Part shown: positions 48,392 through 55,274 of the stretch, in pieces
Layout of the letters: every line of letters begins with the position of its first letter
Numbering within the stretch: the stretch's first letter is position 1
From: a virus
Virus record (IMG/VR): IMGVR_UViG_3300036715_002535
Coordinates: 1-64,000 of that record
Direction: 5' to 3' (one strand)
DNA: 64,000 bases
Translations under genes and position numbers: made by a program
The notes under the pieces: model-generated
Databases searched by the model: none
What the model was told of the DNA's origin: nothing
The model's input: the letters and a program-made list of their open reading frames with translations, nothing else

Positions 48392-48612
48392 TAGTAATCC
48401 TCGGATGGACCTATTGAAGGATGACCACCGAACTCAATAGTCGTTCCACCCTTTGGTTTGATGTCGGGGAACCGGTGTCGAAAGACTTCTGGAATTGCTA
48501 CAAGCCGTTCAATACACTCAAAGCAAAGAAGGGCATGGCGCTCCGCGTCTCCGATCAAAACGACCCGAGACTCCTGATGGCACTCACTGCACCAACCTTC
48601 AGTTACTCTCAA
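48391..48612 (-). CDS. Cys-rich small protein coupled to the radical SAM gene (73 aa)
   Basis: TTG 48612. Two CxxC pairs: WCSECHQ (Cys8, Cys11) and LLCFECIE (Cys30, Cys33), a treble-clef-like zinc site. The C-terminus is Gly/Pro rich (KPKGGTTIEFGGHPSIGP). The stop and the radical SAM ATG overlap (TAATG), so it is stoichiometrically co-made. It could be a partner, recognition module or substrate of the enzyme; not proven. Confidence 0.65.
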   Translation of the reverse strand: MRVTEGWCSECHQESRVVLIGDAERHALLCFECIERLVAIPEVFRHRFPDIKPKGGTTIEFGGHPSIGPSEDY

Positions 48613-48830
48613 TCAACAATCCTTCTACTGGAAGCAATCTCGTGATGAATGGACCTCCACGCATTACCAAAGTTTACGAGCAGTTCTTCAAGTCTACCTT
48701 GCCGAACCCACCACATTTTGAAGTCGTCTTCTGTGAGGGGTACATCGTTCTGAATGATTGTACGTTGATTGATTACCTCTGACTGAATAGGTTGGAAGCG
48801 ATCCTGAGAATCTTTCCCAGAGCGCCTCAC
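48609..48830 (-). CDS. Hypothetical protein (73 aa)
   Basis: Not recognised. GTG 48830. N-terminus basic and hydrophilic, then PLTEDDFKMWWVRQGRLEELL, helical. Its TGA overlaps the TTG of the Cys-rich gene. Confidence 0.55.
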   Translation of the reverse strand: MRRSGKDSQDRFQPIQSEVINQRTIIQNDVPLTEDDFKMWWVRQGRLEELLVNFGNAWRSIHHEIASSRRIVD

Positions 48831-48841
48831 GACCCTCGATC

Positions 48842-49135
48842 TTATATTCGGCCATTGTTGGGCTCGAGTTCTAAGTTGAGGACTCCAGTGACCGGAAGAC
48901 CCTTCCGAACCGCTTTACGATTGGCACGACGCTCTTCAGCACGCTGGCGCCTACGCTCCTGACGGTTGCCCTGATAGTGATCCAAGGGAACACGACGGGA
49001 CAGGACATGACCTTCGATCTTTAGTTCCTCAAGTCTTGCATCCATGGCTTCCCGAAGGGCGGTTTCGTTCGCAGCGTGAAAGACTTCCTGAAGGACCTTC
49101 TGTCCTTCAGTTGTGGTGTAGTGTGTCTCTTGCAT
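48842..49135 (-). CDS. Hypothetical basic helical protein (97 aa)
   Basis: Not recognised. Helical first half (VLQEVFHAANETALREAMDA), then a very basic segment (RQERRRQRAEERRANRKAVR) that may bind RNA or DNA, then a short strand. The ATG overlaps the preceding stop (TAATG). Confidence 0.6.
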   Translation of the reverse strand: MQETHYTTTEGQKVLQEVFHAANETALREAMDARLEELKIEGHVLSRRVPLDHYQGNRQERRRQRAEERRANRKAVRKGLPVTGVLNLELEPNNGRI

Positions 49136-49470
49136 TACTGTGCCTTTCCAAGGAAGCTGAGGATGCCCTTACGTGGTTTCTCTTGTTCGATATCAATCGT
49201 CTGAACCAGAGATCCGATCGAATTGAACTTGTAGTTTGGCTCCACACCCAGACACTCCTGAATGAGTGAAGGCACCGCGCCCCGAATCTCCTTCGGCATG
49301 TCCGCGAAATTGATGCAGTGAAGTGGATTCAGAATCCGATAGGCTTCGTTCTTGGGGTTGATATCTAGCATCGTAGCTACGCTATCGATTGTGCAGATAC
49401 TGAAATGCCCCTTCGACATCATGTTGTTCAGTGCAGTTATTGCTACAAGTTTTTTGATGTCGTCTGCCAT
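49135..49470 (-). CDS. Hypothetical protein (111 aa)
   Basis: Not recognised. MADDIKKLVAITALNNMMSKG then FSICTIDSVATMLDINPK: two helices and a helix-turn-helix-like middle. Coupled by TAATG to the next gene. Confidence 0.6.
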   Translation of the reverse strand: MADDIKKLVAITALNNMMSKGHFSICTIDSVATMLDINPKNEAYRILNPLHCINFADMPKEIRGAVPSLIQECLGVEPNYKFNSIGSLVQTIDIEQEKPRKGILSFLGKAQ

Positions 49471-49482
49471 GATCCCCTCTAA

Positions 49483-49647
49483 TTAGGGTTGAAACCCGGA
49501 AATATTCCGAGGTCCTACCAAAGTGCCTTGCGCATCTCGGTAGTAAACGAACGGCTGACCAGAATTTACGTAGCAGATCTCAAGGTTCTTGAGAGTCGCA
49601 GGGTCTGTTCCGGTTGCTTTCCACGTGTAAGGTGCAAGATCGAACAT
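49483..49647 (-). CDS. Small protein (54 aa)
   Basis: ATG 49647 to TAA 49483 with a strong AGGAGGT six bases upstream. MFDLAPYTWKATGTDPAT then LEICYVNSGQPFVYYRDA: small beta-strand protein. Strong ribosome site and tight operon spacing support it. Confidence 0.7.
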   Translation of the reverse strand: MFDLAPYTWKATGTDPATLKNLEICYVNSGQPFVYYRDAQGTLVGPRNISGFQP

Positions 49648-49664
49648 GAGAACCTCCTATCTTT

Positions 49665-49871
49665 CTAACCCATGATACCCTTGAGAGGCTCCTGAGGATT
49701 CTCAATATCATTGAGAATGAAAGTCAAGCGCTCGATTTCCTTCAGGGGACTGAATTCTTCTAGGCTATCGTAGTCCACACCTTTCAAGGGAAGGGTGAAG
49801 ATGTAACGGACCTCACCCTGAACCATACGAGGTCCAGACCAGTGTTTGGGGTCTAAGAAAGGATTTTCCAT
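49665..49871 (-). CDS. Hypothetical protein (68 aa)
   Basis: Not recognised. ATG 49871 (MENPFLDPKHWSG), alpha/beta with VRYIFTLPLKGVDYDSL. Sixteen bases downstream of the release factor gene. Confidence 0.6.
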   Translation of the reverse strand: MENPFLDPKHWSGPRMVQGEVRYIFTLPLKGVDYDSLEEFSPLKEIERLTFILNDIENPQEPLKGIMG

Positions 49872-49887
49872 ACTGGAGTAACCAAAA

Positions 49888-50542
49888 TTACTTTCCTTTC
49901 AACCAAGAATCAAGAGGAAATTTCTGTCCTGTACGATGATCCAGGATAAGATTGTCCTGAAACCGGTAAGTTCGGATCTTGTCTCCCCTTTGCCCAGAGC
50001 CAATCTTGTCTTTTCGTTCTCGATTGATGTCTGCGTGAGCATTATTCTTTACCAGCTCCTGAAGTTTCATCTCCAACAGCTCCAATGCAACTACACGATT
50101 CCGGATCTGAGACCTGCCATCGATCCGGACTTGAAGACCGGTCGGCTTGTGGGTCGCAATAACACAGGATTCTACCTTGTTGCGGTGCTGCCCTCCAGGA
50201 CCACTGCCCCGGGTAGTTCTAACGTCTATATCCCGCAAATTTAAAGATGCCGCGCGGTTCTGGAGCTCATAACAGGCCACGGTTATGGTAGAGGTGTGAA
50301 CTCTACCCTTCTTCTCTGTAGGTGGAATACGCTGGAAGCGATGTCCTCCACTCCCTTGAAGAAATTCACCGGCGCTATCACCCTTGATGAGAAGGGAAGC
50401 GAAGCCAGGCGCCTCTTCTAAGAGTTCGGTCTCAAAGTCCCCTCCGCTCCGTCCGACGTAAATAGGCTTTCAGTTGATCCCTGACGAGTAGGACTGCATC
50501 GTCCCCACCCTCAGCAGCTCGAATCTCAAGAATGAGTTCCAT
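49888..50542 (-). CDS. Peptide chain release factor-like protein, expressed by apparent +1 frameshift (217 aa)
   Basis: ATG 50542 with AAGGAGGTG four bases upstream reads MELILEIRAAEGGDDAVLL up to Leu36, then TGA (50434-50432). In the +1 frame the protein goes on without missing residues as ETELLEEAPGF, then PPTEKKGRVHTS, the peptidyl-hydrolase loop GSGPGGQHRN, and GSGQRGDKIRTYRFQDN. This aligns with class I release factors (RGFKTEIIEES region of RF2). Domain 1 is absent. The codon-recognition site resembles RF1 (P-x-T). The break carries the prfB signal (see next entry). First gene of the operon down to 45604. Confidence 0.85.
50432..50445 (-). promoter_or_regulatory. prfB-like +1 recoding signal
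   Basis: On the minus strand: GGAGG (50445-50441), spacer GGA, then CTT (50437-50435) and TGA (50434-50432) followed by G. Bacterial RF2 genes use an internal Shine-Dalgarno three bases before CUU-UGA to shift +1. Here the next base is G instead of the usual C. The position is in the middle of a conserved domain-2 helix instead of codon 26. Confidence 0.8.
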
Positions 50543-50560
50543 GCTGCACCTCCTTGAGCA

Positions 50561-50566
50561 ATTATA
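50561..50566 (-). promoter_or_regulatory. TATAATT-type -10 box for the release factor operon
   Basis: TATAAT followed by T on the minus strand, 19 bases before ATG 50542; no clear -35. It lies 21 bases from the divergent dyad promoter at 50587-50617, whose operator could affect both directions. Confidence 0.45.
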
Positions 50567-50586
50567 ACCCCAAGATCTAAGAATCC

Positions 50587-50617
50587 GCCTTGACAATTAA
50601 ATCGTCAAGGGTATATT
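50587..50617 (+). promoter_or_regulatory. Dyad promoter-operator
   Basis: TTGACA 50590-50595, TATATT 50612-50617, spacer 16. Arms GCCTTGACA and CGTCAAGGG. Divergent from the release factor operon. Confidence 0.9.
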
Positions 50618-50635
50618 TGATAGTGGGAGGAACGA

Positions 50636-51184
50636 ATGCTGACCATAGTGAGCTCCATCATCTGCAGCGAATTCCGGAAGGAGTTTCAATCTCCGGAGCG
50701 TCAGAAGAATGAGGGTTTCTTGTCCGAGCCCAACAAGGCCATGATGGTTCGCTTCAAGCTGACTCCGGATTTCGAAGTCGAGGAAGGCTACCGCAATCTG
50801 AGCATCCTGATCTTCGGCGCCGGCAGAAACTACATCACCGTGATGGCGAAGCTGGACTGGACCGTGATCCAGAACGAAGACATCAACGATGATGGTGAGG
50901 GGCTCAAGAAGGGCAAGGAATACACCGAGGGTGAAACCCCTTGGGTGCACTTCAGTTGCCATGACTCCTGCTGGACCTCGGACGGCGTGGAATCCATCAT
51001 CCAGATGTTCCGCAACCGGATCAACTGCATGGATTCGCGCTTCGATCGTTGGTACGAAACGATGACCCTGACTCCCGAACAGATCAAGGATTTCAATCAG
51101 ATCACTCGCGACACTCGCGAAGGCAAGCTCACCCATTCCCGCAAGTTCGAAACCCTCGAGTTCAAGTTCCCGGTGAAGAAATGA
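50636..51184 (+). CDS. Hypothetical protein (182 aa)
   Basis: Not recognised. ATG 50636 with GGGAGG upstream. Small alpha/beta protein with RFKLTPDFEVEEGYRNLSI and WVHFSCHDSCW. First gene of a rightward run of five. Confidence 0.6.
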   Translation: MLTIVSSIICSEFRKEFQSPERQKNEGFLSEPNKAMMVRFKLTPDFEVEEGYRNLSILIFGAGRNYITVMAKLDWTVIQNEDINDDGEGLKKGKEYTEGETPWVHFSCHDSCWTSDGVESIIQMFRNRINCMDSRFDRWYETMTLTPEQIKDFNQITRDTREGKLTHSRKFETLEFKFPVKK

Positions 51185-51351
51185 AGGCAGTCACCCGAGA
51201 AGCGGTCCACGCCTACCAAGAGAAGTATGGTTGTGGAATCGAAACCGCCAAGCGTGGGGTTGCACACCAGAATGCCATGGAAGCAATCGAATCCGCCACA
51301 ACCGTAGAAGATCTGAAGGGTGTTCTACTTTTCCTTCTGGAGACGAAATGA
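51181..51351 (+). CDS. Small helical protein (56 aa)
   Basis: ATGA overlap with the preceding gene. MKAVTREAVHAYQEKYGCG then AMEAIESATTVEDLKGVL. Helical throughout; small regulators have this shape but nothing specific is seen. Confidence 0.65.
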   Translation: MKAVTREAVHAYQEKYGCGIETAKRGVAHQNAMEAIESATTVEDLKGVLLFLLETK

Positions 51352-51659
51352 CCGCTCCCAAGTCGAACGAGCAGATCAGAACCAGGATCAAGAAGGTCTT
51401 CGAGAAAGTATGCCGGAACAATGGATGTACCATGGACGGACTCAGATTTTACTCTCCCAAACAGTGGAAGGAGAGGGGTGAGCGATACGGGCAGAACTCC
51501 GTCATGTCCACCATTTTCGAAGAGCATCAGGGGATGTACTACACGATGAACGCTATCGGATCCTTCAAGCTTCAGAATGAACTGGTGGAAGAGCTCGCAA
51601 AAATTGGTTACTGGTTTGAGCTGGGAAATTCCTGGTACCTGAGCATCTACGAACTGTAG
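51348..51659 (+). CDS. Hypothetical protein (103 aa)
   Basis: Not recognised. ATGA overlap. Basic helix at the N-terminus (QIRTRIKKVFEKVCRNNG), then alpha/beta with MNAIGSFKLQNELVEELA. Confidence 0.6.
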   Translation: MTAPKSNEQIRTRIKKVFEKVCRNNGCTMDGLRFYSPKQWKERGERYGQNSVMSTIFEEHQGMYYTMNAIGSFKLQNELVEELAKIGYWFELGNSWYLSIYEL

Positions 51660-51666
51660 GAGCGTT

Positions 51667-51969
51667 GTGGCAATCTTACCTCAGAGCGCCCCTTGGTTGG
51701 AGCAGTACTTTACGAATGGTCTTAAGGTGATTCGTCTGTACGCTCGTGCTTGGAAGACCGGGGAAGATCCTTACAAGGATGGTCTCTGGAGAGTCATTCT
51801 TCAACCGGTCAGCTCAAGTGGAGTGGTGCTTGCTGAACAGGCACAAGACTTCGAGTGGACCAAGAAGGACGACGCGATTCCCTGGGCTCAGAGCCAACTA
51901 GGTCCCTCCTTCAGACCCACCCATCAAAGAGTTCTCGGAAGGGCAGATCATGGTAACCGTCACCGATAA
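51667..51969 (+). CDS. Hypothetical protein (100 aa)
   Basis: Not recognised. GTG 51667, eight bases after the previous stop. Aromatic-rich (WLEQYFTNGLKVIRLYARAW). It overlaps the phosphatase-like gene by 20 bases; the extreme C-terminus (after about residue 85) is the overlapping part. Confidence 0.5.
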   Translation: MAILPQSAPWLEQYFTNGLKVIRLYARAWKTGEDPYKDGLWRVILQPVSSSGVVLAEQAQDFEWTKKDDAIPWAQSQLGPSFRPTHQRVLGRADHGNRHR

Positions 51970-52441
51970 AGAAAAAGCACTGGATCACTTCGATGAGTCG
52001 GATCTTTTCATTTCGATTCTCGATCCTGGTTTCAAGAAGTTTCCTCTCAAAGGATCTAAGGAGAAGCACTTTATTGCTCGATTCGAGGATACAGAACATC
52101 CCTCCGAACTAGAATGGATGAAGATGAACCGAGAGGTTCGATCAATTCTCTCATGGGTTCAACATAAGAAACCTTCTGTCGATACGAAAATTCTTGTACA
52201 TTGTCACGCTGGGGTTTCAAGATCATCCGCAATTGCGTGGCTAATCCTTATCATGCAGGGAAGAGAACCTCTTGAAGCCTTCCAATCTCTTTTCAAATCG
52301 AGATCTCAAATTTGGCCGAACTTAGTTGTGCTGGGTATAGGTTCCAAATTCCTGAACCTCGATCCCGGTTTCATGAAGCTCGCAATTCAGATCGATGAAG
52401 AAATTCGTGAAGGACGTGGTCAACTATTTGGATACTGCTGA
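51950..52441 (+). CDS. Dual-specificity/tyrosine phosphatase-like protein (163 aa)
   Basis: The P-loop ILVHCHAGVSRSSAIAW (about residues 82-98) is the HCxxGxxRS signature of cysteine-based phosphatases; Cys and Arg are both present. An upstream DESDLFISILDPGFKKF-type strand-loop could hold the general acid Asp. Substrate may be phosphoproteins or phosphoinositide/nucleotide; unusual for a phage. ATG 51950 has AGGGCAG upstream. Confidence 0.8.
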   Translation: MVTVTDKEKALDHFDESDLFISILDPGFKKFPLKGSKEKHFIARFEDTEHPSELEWMKMNREVRSILSWVQHKKPSVDTKILVHCHAGVSRSSAIAWLILIMQGREPLEAFQSLFKSRSQIWPNLVVLGIGSKFLNLDPGFMKLAIQIDEEIREGRGQLFGYC

Positions 52442-52469
52442 AGATTTCGGTTCAAAAATTTGGTAAACC

Positions 52470-52500
52470 ACCTTGACAATTTAATTGTCAAGGGTATATT
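52470..52500 (+). promoter_or_regulatory. Dyad promoter-operator
   Basis: TTGACA 52473-52478, TATATT 52495-52500, spacer 16. Arms ACCTTGACA and TGTCAAGGG, centre AATTTAAT. Drives the SWIM/J-domain genes. Confidence 0.92.
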
Positions 52501-52520
52501 TTAAAGCCTGGAGGTAATCC

Positions 52521-52763
52521 ATGGCGCTACCAGTTGTTACCCGCCCTCGTCAGTCCGTTGCCTTACCGGACAACAGCCAGTACACCAACCGTTTCGAGAT
52601 CCGCTCTGAGACTTCGAACCGGGTGTACCTCGTGGCGCAGCACAAAACCTCCCGTTGGTGGAGCTGCTCCTGCCCCGGTTGGATCCGGTTCCGCAAGTGC
52701 AAGCACCTCGCCGCCATTGGTCTTCCCGCCCAGCAGCGCCCCTACGAAGTGACGATGCGATGA
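52521..52763 (+). CDS. Minimal SWIM zinc-finger protein (80 aa)
   Basis: ATG 52521 with CTGGAGG. WWSCSCPGWIRFRKCKHL gives C49-x-C51-x8-C60-x-H62, the CxCxnCxH SWIM pattern for nucleic-acid or protein binding. The rest is basic. A stand-alone SWIM of this size is unusual. Confidence 0.8.
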   Translation: MALPVVTRPRQSVALPDNSQYTNRFEIRSETSNRVYLVAQHKTSRWWSCSCPGWIRFRKCKHLAAIGLPAQQRPYEVTMR

Positions 52764-52807
52764 ACTTTCTTCACTCCCCAATCCGCAGTTCAACAAGAGG
52801 AAGTAAC

Positions 52808-53143
52808 ATGAAAATCCCCGACGCCATCCGAACCCAGCACGATGCCATCATGAGCGTGAAACCCATCAGCTACCGCGGCTTCACCCTCAAGCCCCTGAGC
52901 CACATCAATCAGCCGCACTGGATCGAAGGCAAGTTCGTCTACTGGGGCTGGAACGTCTGCGATGCTTCCGGCTTCGTCAACATGGGACCTGGCTGTACCT
53001 GGGGTCGGACCATCGAGCAGGCCATGGAGATCGCTGACTGCATCCTGGAAGCCGGCACCCATCCCACCGCGTACGAAGAACTGGATTCCTGGAACCGTCG
53101 TTTCTGGACCCTCATGCGCAACCCTTCTCTTCGGGCAGTCTAA
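52808..53143 (+). CDS. Hypothetical protein (111 aa)
   Basis: Not recognised. ATG 52808 with AGAGGAAG upstream. Rich in Trp (HWIEGKFVYWGWNVCD, then TWGRTIEQAMEIADCI), like several small phage proteins of unknown function. TAATG coupling to the J-domain gene. GC-rich codon use. Confidence 0.55.
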   Translation: MKIPDAIRTQHDAIMSVKPISYRGFTLKPLSHINQPHWIEGKFVYWGWNVCDASGFVNMGPGCTWGRTIEQAMEIADCILEAGTHPTAYEELDSWNRRFWTLMRNPSLRAV

Positions 53144-53490
53144 TGGCTACCAAGAGCTGCTTCGCCGATCTGTTCGCCCAGTACAAGACCTACGATCCCA
53201 AGACGGAGGGTTACGGTAACGCCTCTGAGTGGTCCGAGACCTTTTATGAGCGGATGGGGTTCGAAGAGGCGGAAGAGATCCTGTTCCAGAACGATGGCAC
53301 TCCTCGCGGTATCCTGGGTGTGGGTCCGAAAGCGACCTGGCCTGAGATCAAGAAGGCTTTCCGCGCTCGGGTGATGGAAGTCCACCCTGACCGCTGCGCC
53401 ATCACCGGCCTGGATCCCAAGAAGGCATCTGATGAGTTCAAGAAGGTCACCGCGGCATTCACCATTCTCCAGAGGGAGTTCAAGAAATGA
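53143..53490 (+). CDS. J-domain (DnaJ-like) protein (115 aa)
   Basis: J-domain at residues about 58-112: ILGVGPKATWPEIKKAFR, VMEVHPDRC (HPD motif), then DEFKKVTAAFTILQ. It lacks G/F and zinc domains, so it would recruit host DnaK through the HPD loop for one specific task. N-terminal 55 residues unknown. Confidence 0.85.
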   Translation: MATKSCFADLFAQYKTYDPKTEGYGNASEWSETFYERMGFEEAEEILFQNDGTPRGILGVGPKATWPEIKKAFRARVMEVHPDRCAITGLDPKKASDEFKKVTAAFTILQREFKK

Positions 53491-53502
53491 CGCACCCAAG
53501 CC

Positions 53503-53733
53503 ATGACAGTACTTCCCAATACCCTCTGGAAAGACAAAGTGACCGGACGAATTGTCAGGGTTACTAAAGTCTACGTTCATACGTGGAACCGCTCTTCCTA
53601 CGTACAGATGTTCAACCTCACCTCCAAACGTTCCAGTGCAAAACGGTACGATTGGTTCATCAAGGAATTCGAGGAGTACCATGATCGACCCACAGACGAT
53701 GTCAGTGCAGGACTATCCTCAAGTCAAGGCTGA
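53503..53733 (+). CDS. Hypothetical protein (76 aa)
   Basis: Not recognised. MTVLPNTLWKDKVTGRIV then VQMFNLTSKRSSAKRYDW: small beta-barrel pattern with basic end. Its end overlaps the next gene by 53 bases, so the C-terminus is less certain. Confidence 0.45.
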   Translation: MTVLPNTLWKDKVTGRIVRVTKVYVHTWNRSSYVQMFNLTSKRSSAKRYDWFIKEFEEYHDRPTDDVSAGLSSSQG

Positions 53734-53923
53734 GCCCAAGAAGCACTTCCTGAACTTCTGCTTCTTGTTATACCATCCCTGGACTAAATGGACTTCACCC
53801 ATTCCGCGTACCTGGGGACACGACGATCCGTTCACCGGCCAGAAGGCATCAAGTGCTGTGTATCCCACCCAATTCCGGATGTGCCCTAATTGTGGCAAGC
53901 AACAAGCTCGGAAGGTTCGCTAA
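53681..53923 (+). CDS. Hypothetical protein with one CxxC (80 aa)
   Basis: ATG 53681 with GAGGAG upstream. LNFCFLLYHPWTKWTSPI then FRMCPNCGKQQARKVR: a half zinc ribbon at the C-terminus. Function unknown. Confidence 0.5.
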   Translation: MIDPQTMSVQDYPQVKAEPKKHFLNFCFLLYHPWTKWTSPIPRTWGHDDPFTGQKASSAVYPTQFRMCPNCGKQQARKVR

Positions 53924-53926
53924 CCA

Positions 53927-53957
53927 TCCTTGACATTTTAATTGTCAAGGGTATATT
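53927..53957 (+). promoter_or_regulatory. Dyad promoter-operator
   Basis: TTGACA 53930-53935, TATATT 53952-53957, spacer 16. Arms ATCCTTGACA and TGTCAAGGG. Confidence 0.92.
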
Positions 53958-53974
53958 GGTAAGTGGGAGTTATC

Positions 53975-54340
53975 TTGAGCGAGCAAACGAGAACGAAGAT
54001 TCTTCATACCCACGACCAACGGTTCGGCGGCTATCCAACCTACTGGAAGATCTACTTCAAGCTATGGGGAAAGATCTTCGACATCCCTTGGGAGACCCCT
54101 TGGAAGATGGCGAGGGTCCATTCCATCGTCGGTACGATCCTGAAGACTCCCTGGTGGCTGCTTATCAAGCCGCTGGGATGTCTATTCAAGCAACGAACGG
54201 TTCGTGATGGTGAGCACCTGAAGCTCGATGGCAAGCTCACCTCGTGGGACATTCGCAAGACCATTACCTGGTTCCTGGTAGGAATACCAGTAATGTGGTA
54301 TCGCTCGAAGATGACCGAGAAGGAGCTTGCGGAGCTATGA
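53975..54340 (+). CDS. Hypothetical protein (121 aa), basic and aromatic
   Basis: Not recognised. I chose TTG 53975 (MSEQTRTKILH) since GGGAG sits five bases upstream; a GTG at 53963 is inside the ribosome site region. Contains amphipathic aromatic segments (YWKIYFKLWGKIFDIPW, then WWLLIKPLGCLFK, ITWFLVGIPVMWYR), suggesting membrane association. Confidence 0.55.
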   Translation: MSEQTRTKILHTHDQRFGGYPTYWKIYFKLWGKIFDIPWETPWKMARVHSIVGTILKTPWWLLIKPLGCLFKQRTVRDGEHLKLDGKLTSWDIRKTITWFLVGIPVMWYRSKMTEKELAEL

Positions 54341-54591
54341 AATGGTTCGTGTACTTGGCTCGATGTGCTGATGGAAGCATCTACTGCGGCATCTCGAATG
54401 ATGTACCAGCCAGGATTGAAACGCACAATAAGGGTAAGGGAGCAAAATACACAAGAGCCCGGCTCCCCATTGAGTTAGTGTGGACGGAAGAACATCCGGA
54501 TAAGATTGCAGCGATGCAAAGGGAATACGTAGTTAAGAATCTCACAAGAATCAAGAAATTAGAGATGATTAATGAAAAAGCCCTTTCCTAG
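54337..54591 (+). CDS. YhbQ/UPF0213-type GIY-YIG protein (84 aa)
   Basis: WFVYLARCADGSIYCGISND with R-x-x-x-H-N and a later LVWTEEHPDKIAAMQRE (Glu) is the single-domain GIY-YIG of the YhbQ family, different from homing enzymes because there is no NUMOD3 tail. ATGA overlap with the preceding gene. Activity uncertain (possible DNA repair or structure-specific cleavage). Confidence 0.85.
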   Translation: MKWFVYLARCADGSIYCGISNDVPARIETHNKGKGAKYTRARLPIELVWTEEHPDKIAAMQREYVVKNLTRIKKLEMINEKALS

Positions 54592-54625
54592 AACCGTGAG
54601 TAGAGAAAATGAAAGAAGGTGAGAA

Positions 54626-54862
54626 ATGATCACAATGAACCTGAACGACACCATCTGGGTCAAGCCCACCAAGCATGGTCTGGAAGTCTACGTGAAGTAT
54701 TGGGAGAATCAGGGTGTCAAAAATCCTTGTCCTCTTAAAGTGGACTTCGAAGGTTGGGCGAAGATGCAGCTTTGGGAAGTGATGCAGACCTTCGGCCATG
54801 CAATGTACAATGGCGGTAAGGTTCCAATCGAAACCGAAATTCGTCTTACGAATGTGTACTGA
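54626..54862 (+). CDS. Hypothetical protein (78 aa)
   Basis: Not recognised. ATG 54626 with AAGGTGAG upstream. Contains LEVYVKYWENQG and WEVMQTFGHAMYNGG; small alpha/beta. It ends two bases before the next ATG. Confidence 0.55.
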   Translation: MITMNLNDTIWVKPTKHGLEVYVKYWENQGVKNPCPLKVDFEGWAKMQLWEVMQTFGHAMYNGGKVPIETEIRLTNVY

Positions 54863-54863
54863 C

Positions 54864-55237
54864 ATGCTAGACATCGGAAGACTCCTCGATGAAGTTCCTA
54901 CCCGGAATATGCCTGCAAGTACTGTGGACGTATTCGTAAAGATCGAACTACGAACTGCCTTTCATGTGGCGGACACCTAGCAGAGCTCTCAGAACCCTTC
55001 ATCAAGTCCCCGGAACCCTTTTCCGTCTACAAGTACACGACGGTCTTTGGTGGGGATGGCAAGAAGGACTACCAGCTCTTTCACAATCTCAATACCTTCA
55101 ATCTCCATTGGCAGATGAACTGTGAAGATGGTTCGATCGCAATCGTGGATCATTCCATGGACAAAGTCGATATGAATTCAGTCAGCCTCCACTTTGCCGA
55201 GCCACCTCCCAGACTGAAGATTCTTCTGTTCGGCTAA
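54864..55237 (+). pseudogene. Zinc-ribbon gene with apparent -1 frame change
   Basis: ATG 54864 reads MLDIGRLLDE. In the -1 frame, from base 54893 the sequence continues SSYPEYACKYCGRIRKDR then NCLSCGGHLAE (a complete CxxC/CxxC ribbon) and runs to TAA 55237 with no usual start codon in that frame (a TGA lies just before). The two parts join smoothly to about 124 residues. An indel, decay, or a -1 shift are the options. Confidence 0.45.
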
Positions 55238-55274
55238 AAAAACGGGTTGGATCTGGATGGAGGACTGATGGCCT

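Noticed and set aside
49888-50542. Stop-codon reassignment as the reason for carrying a release factor.
   Set aside because: TAA, TAG and TGA all end genes here, often with ATGA or TAATG overlaps that fix the stop, so the code appears standard.
54244-54340. Longer upstream start for the YhbQ-like protein.
   Set aside because: The extension would be the other-frame reading of the preceding gene; ATG 54337 gives the family start and an ATGA overlap.
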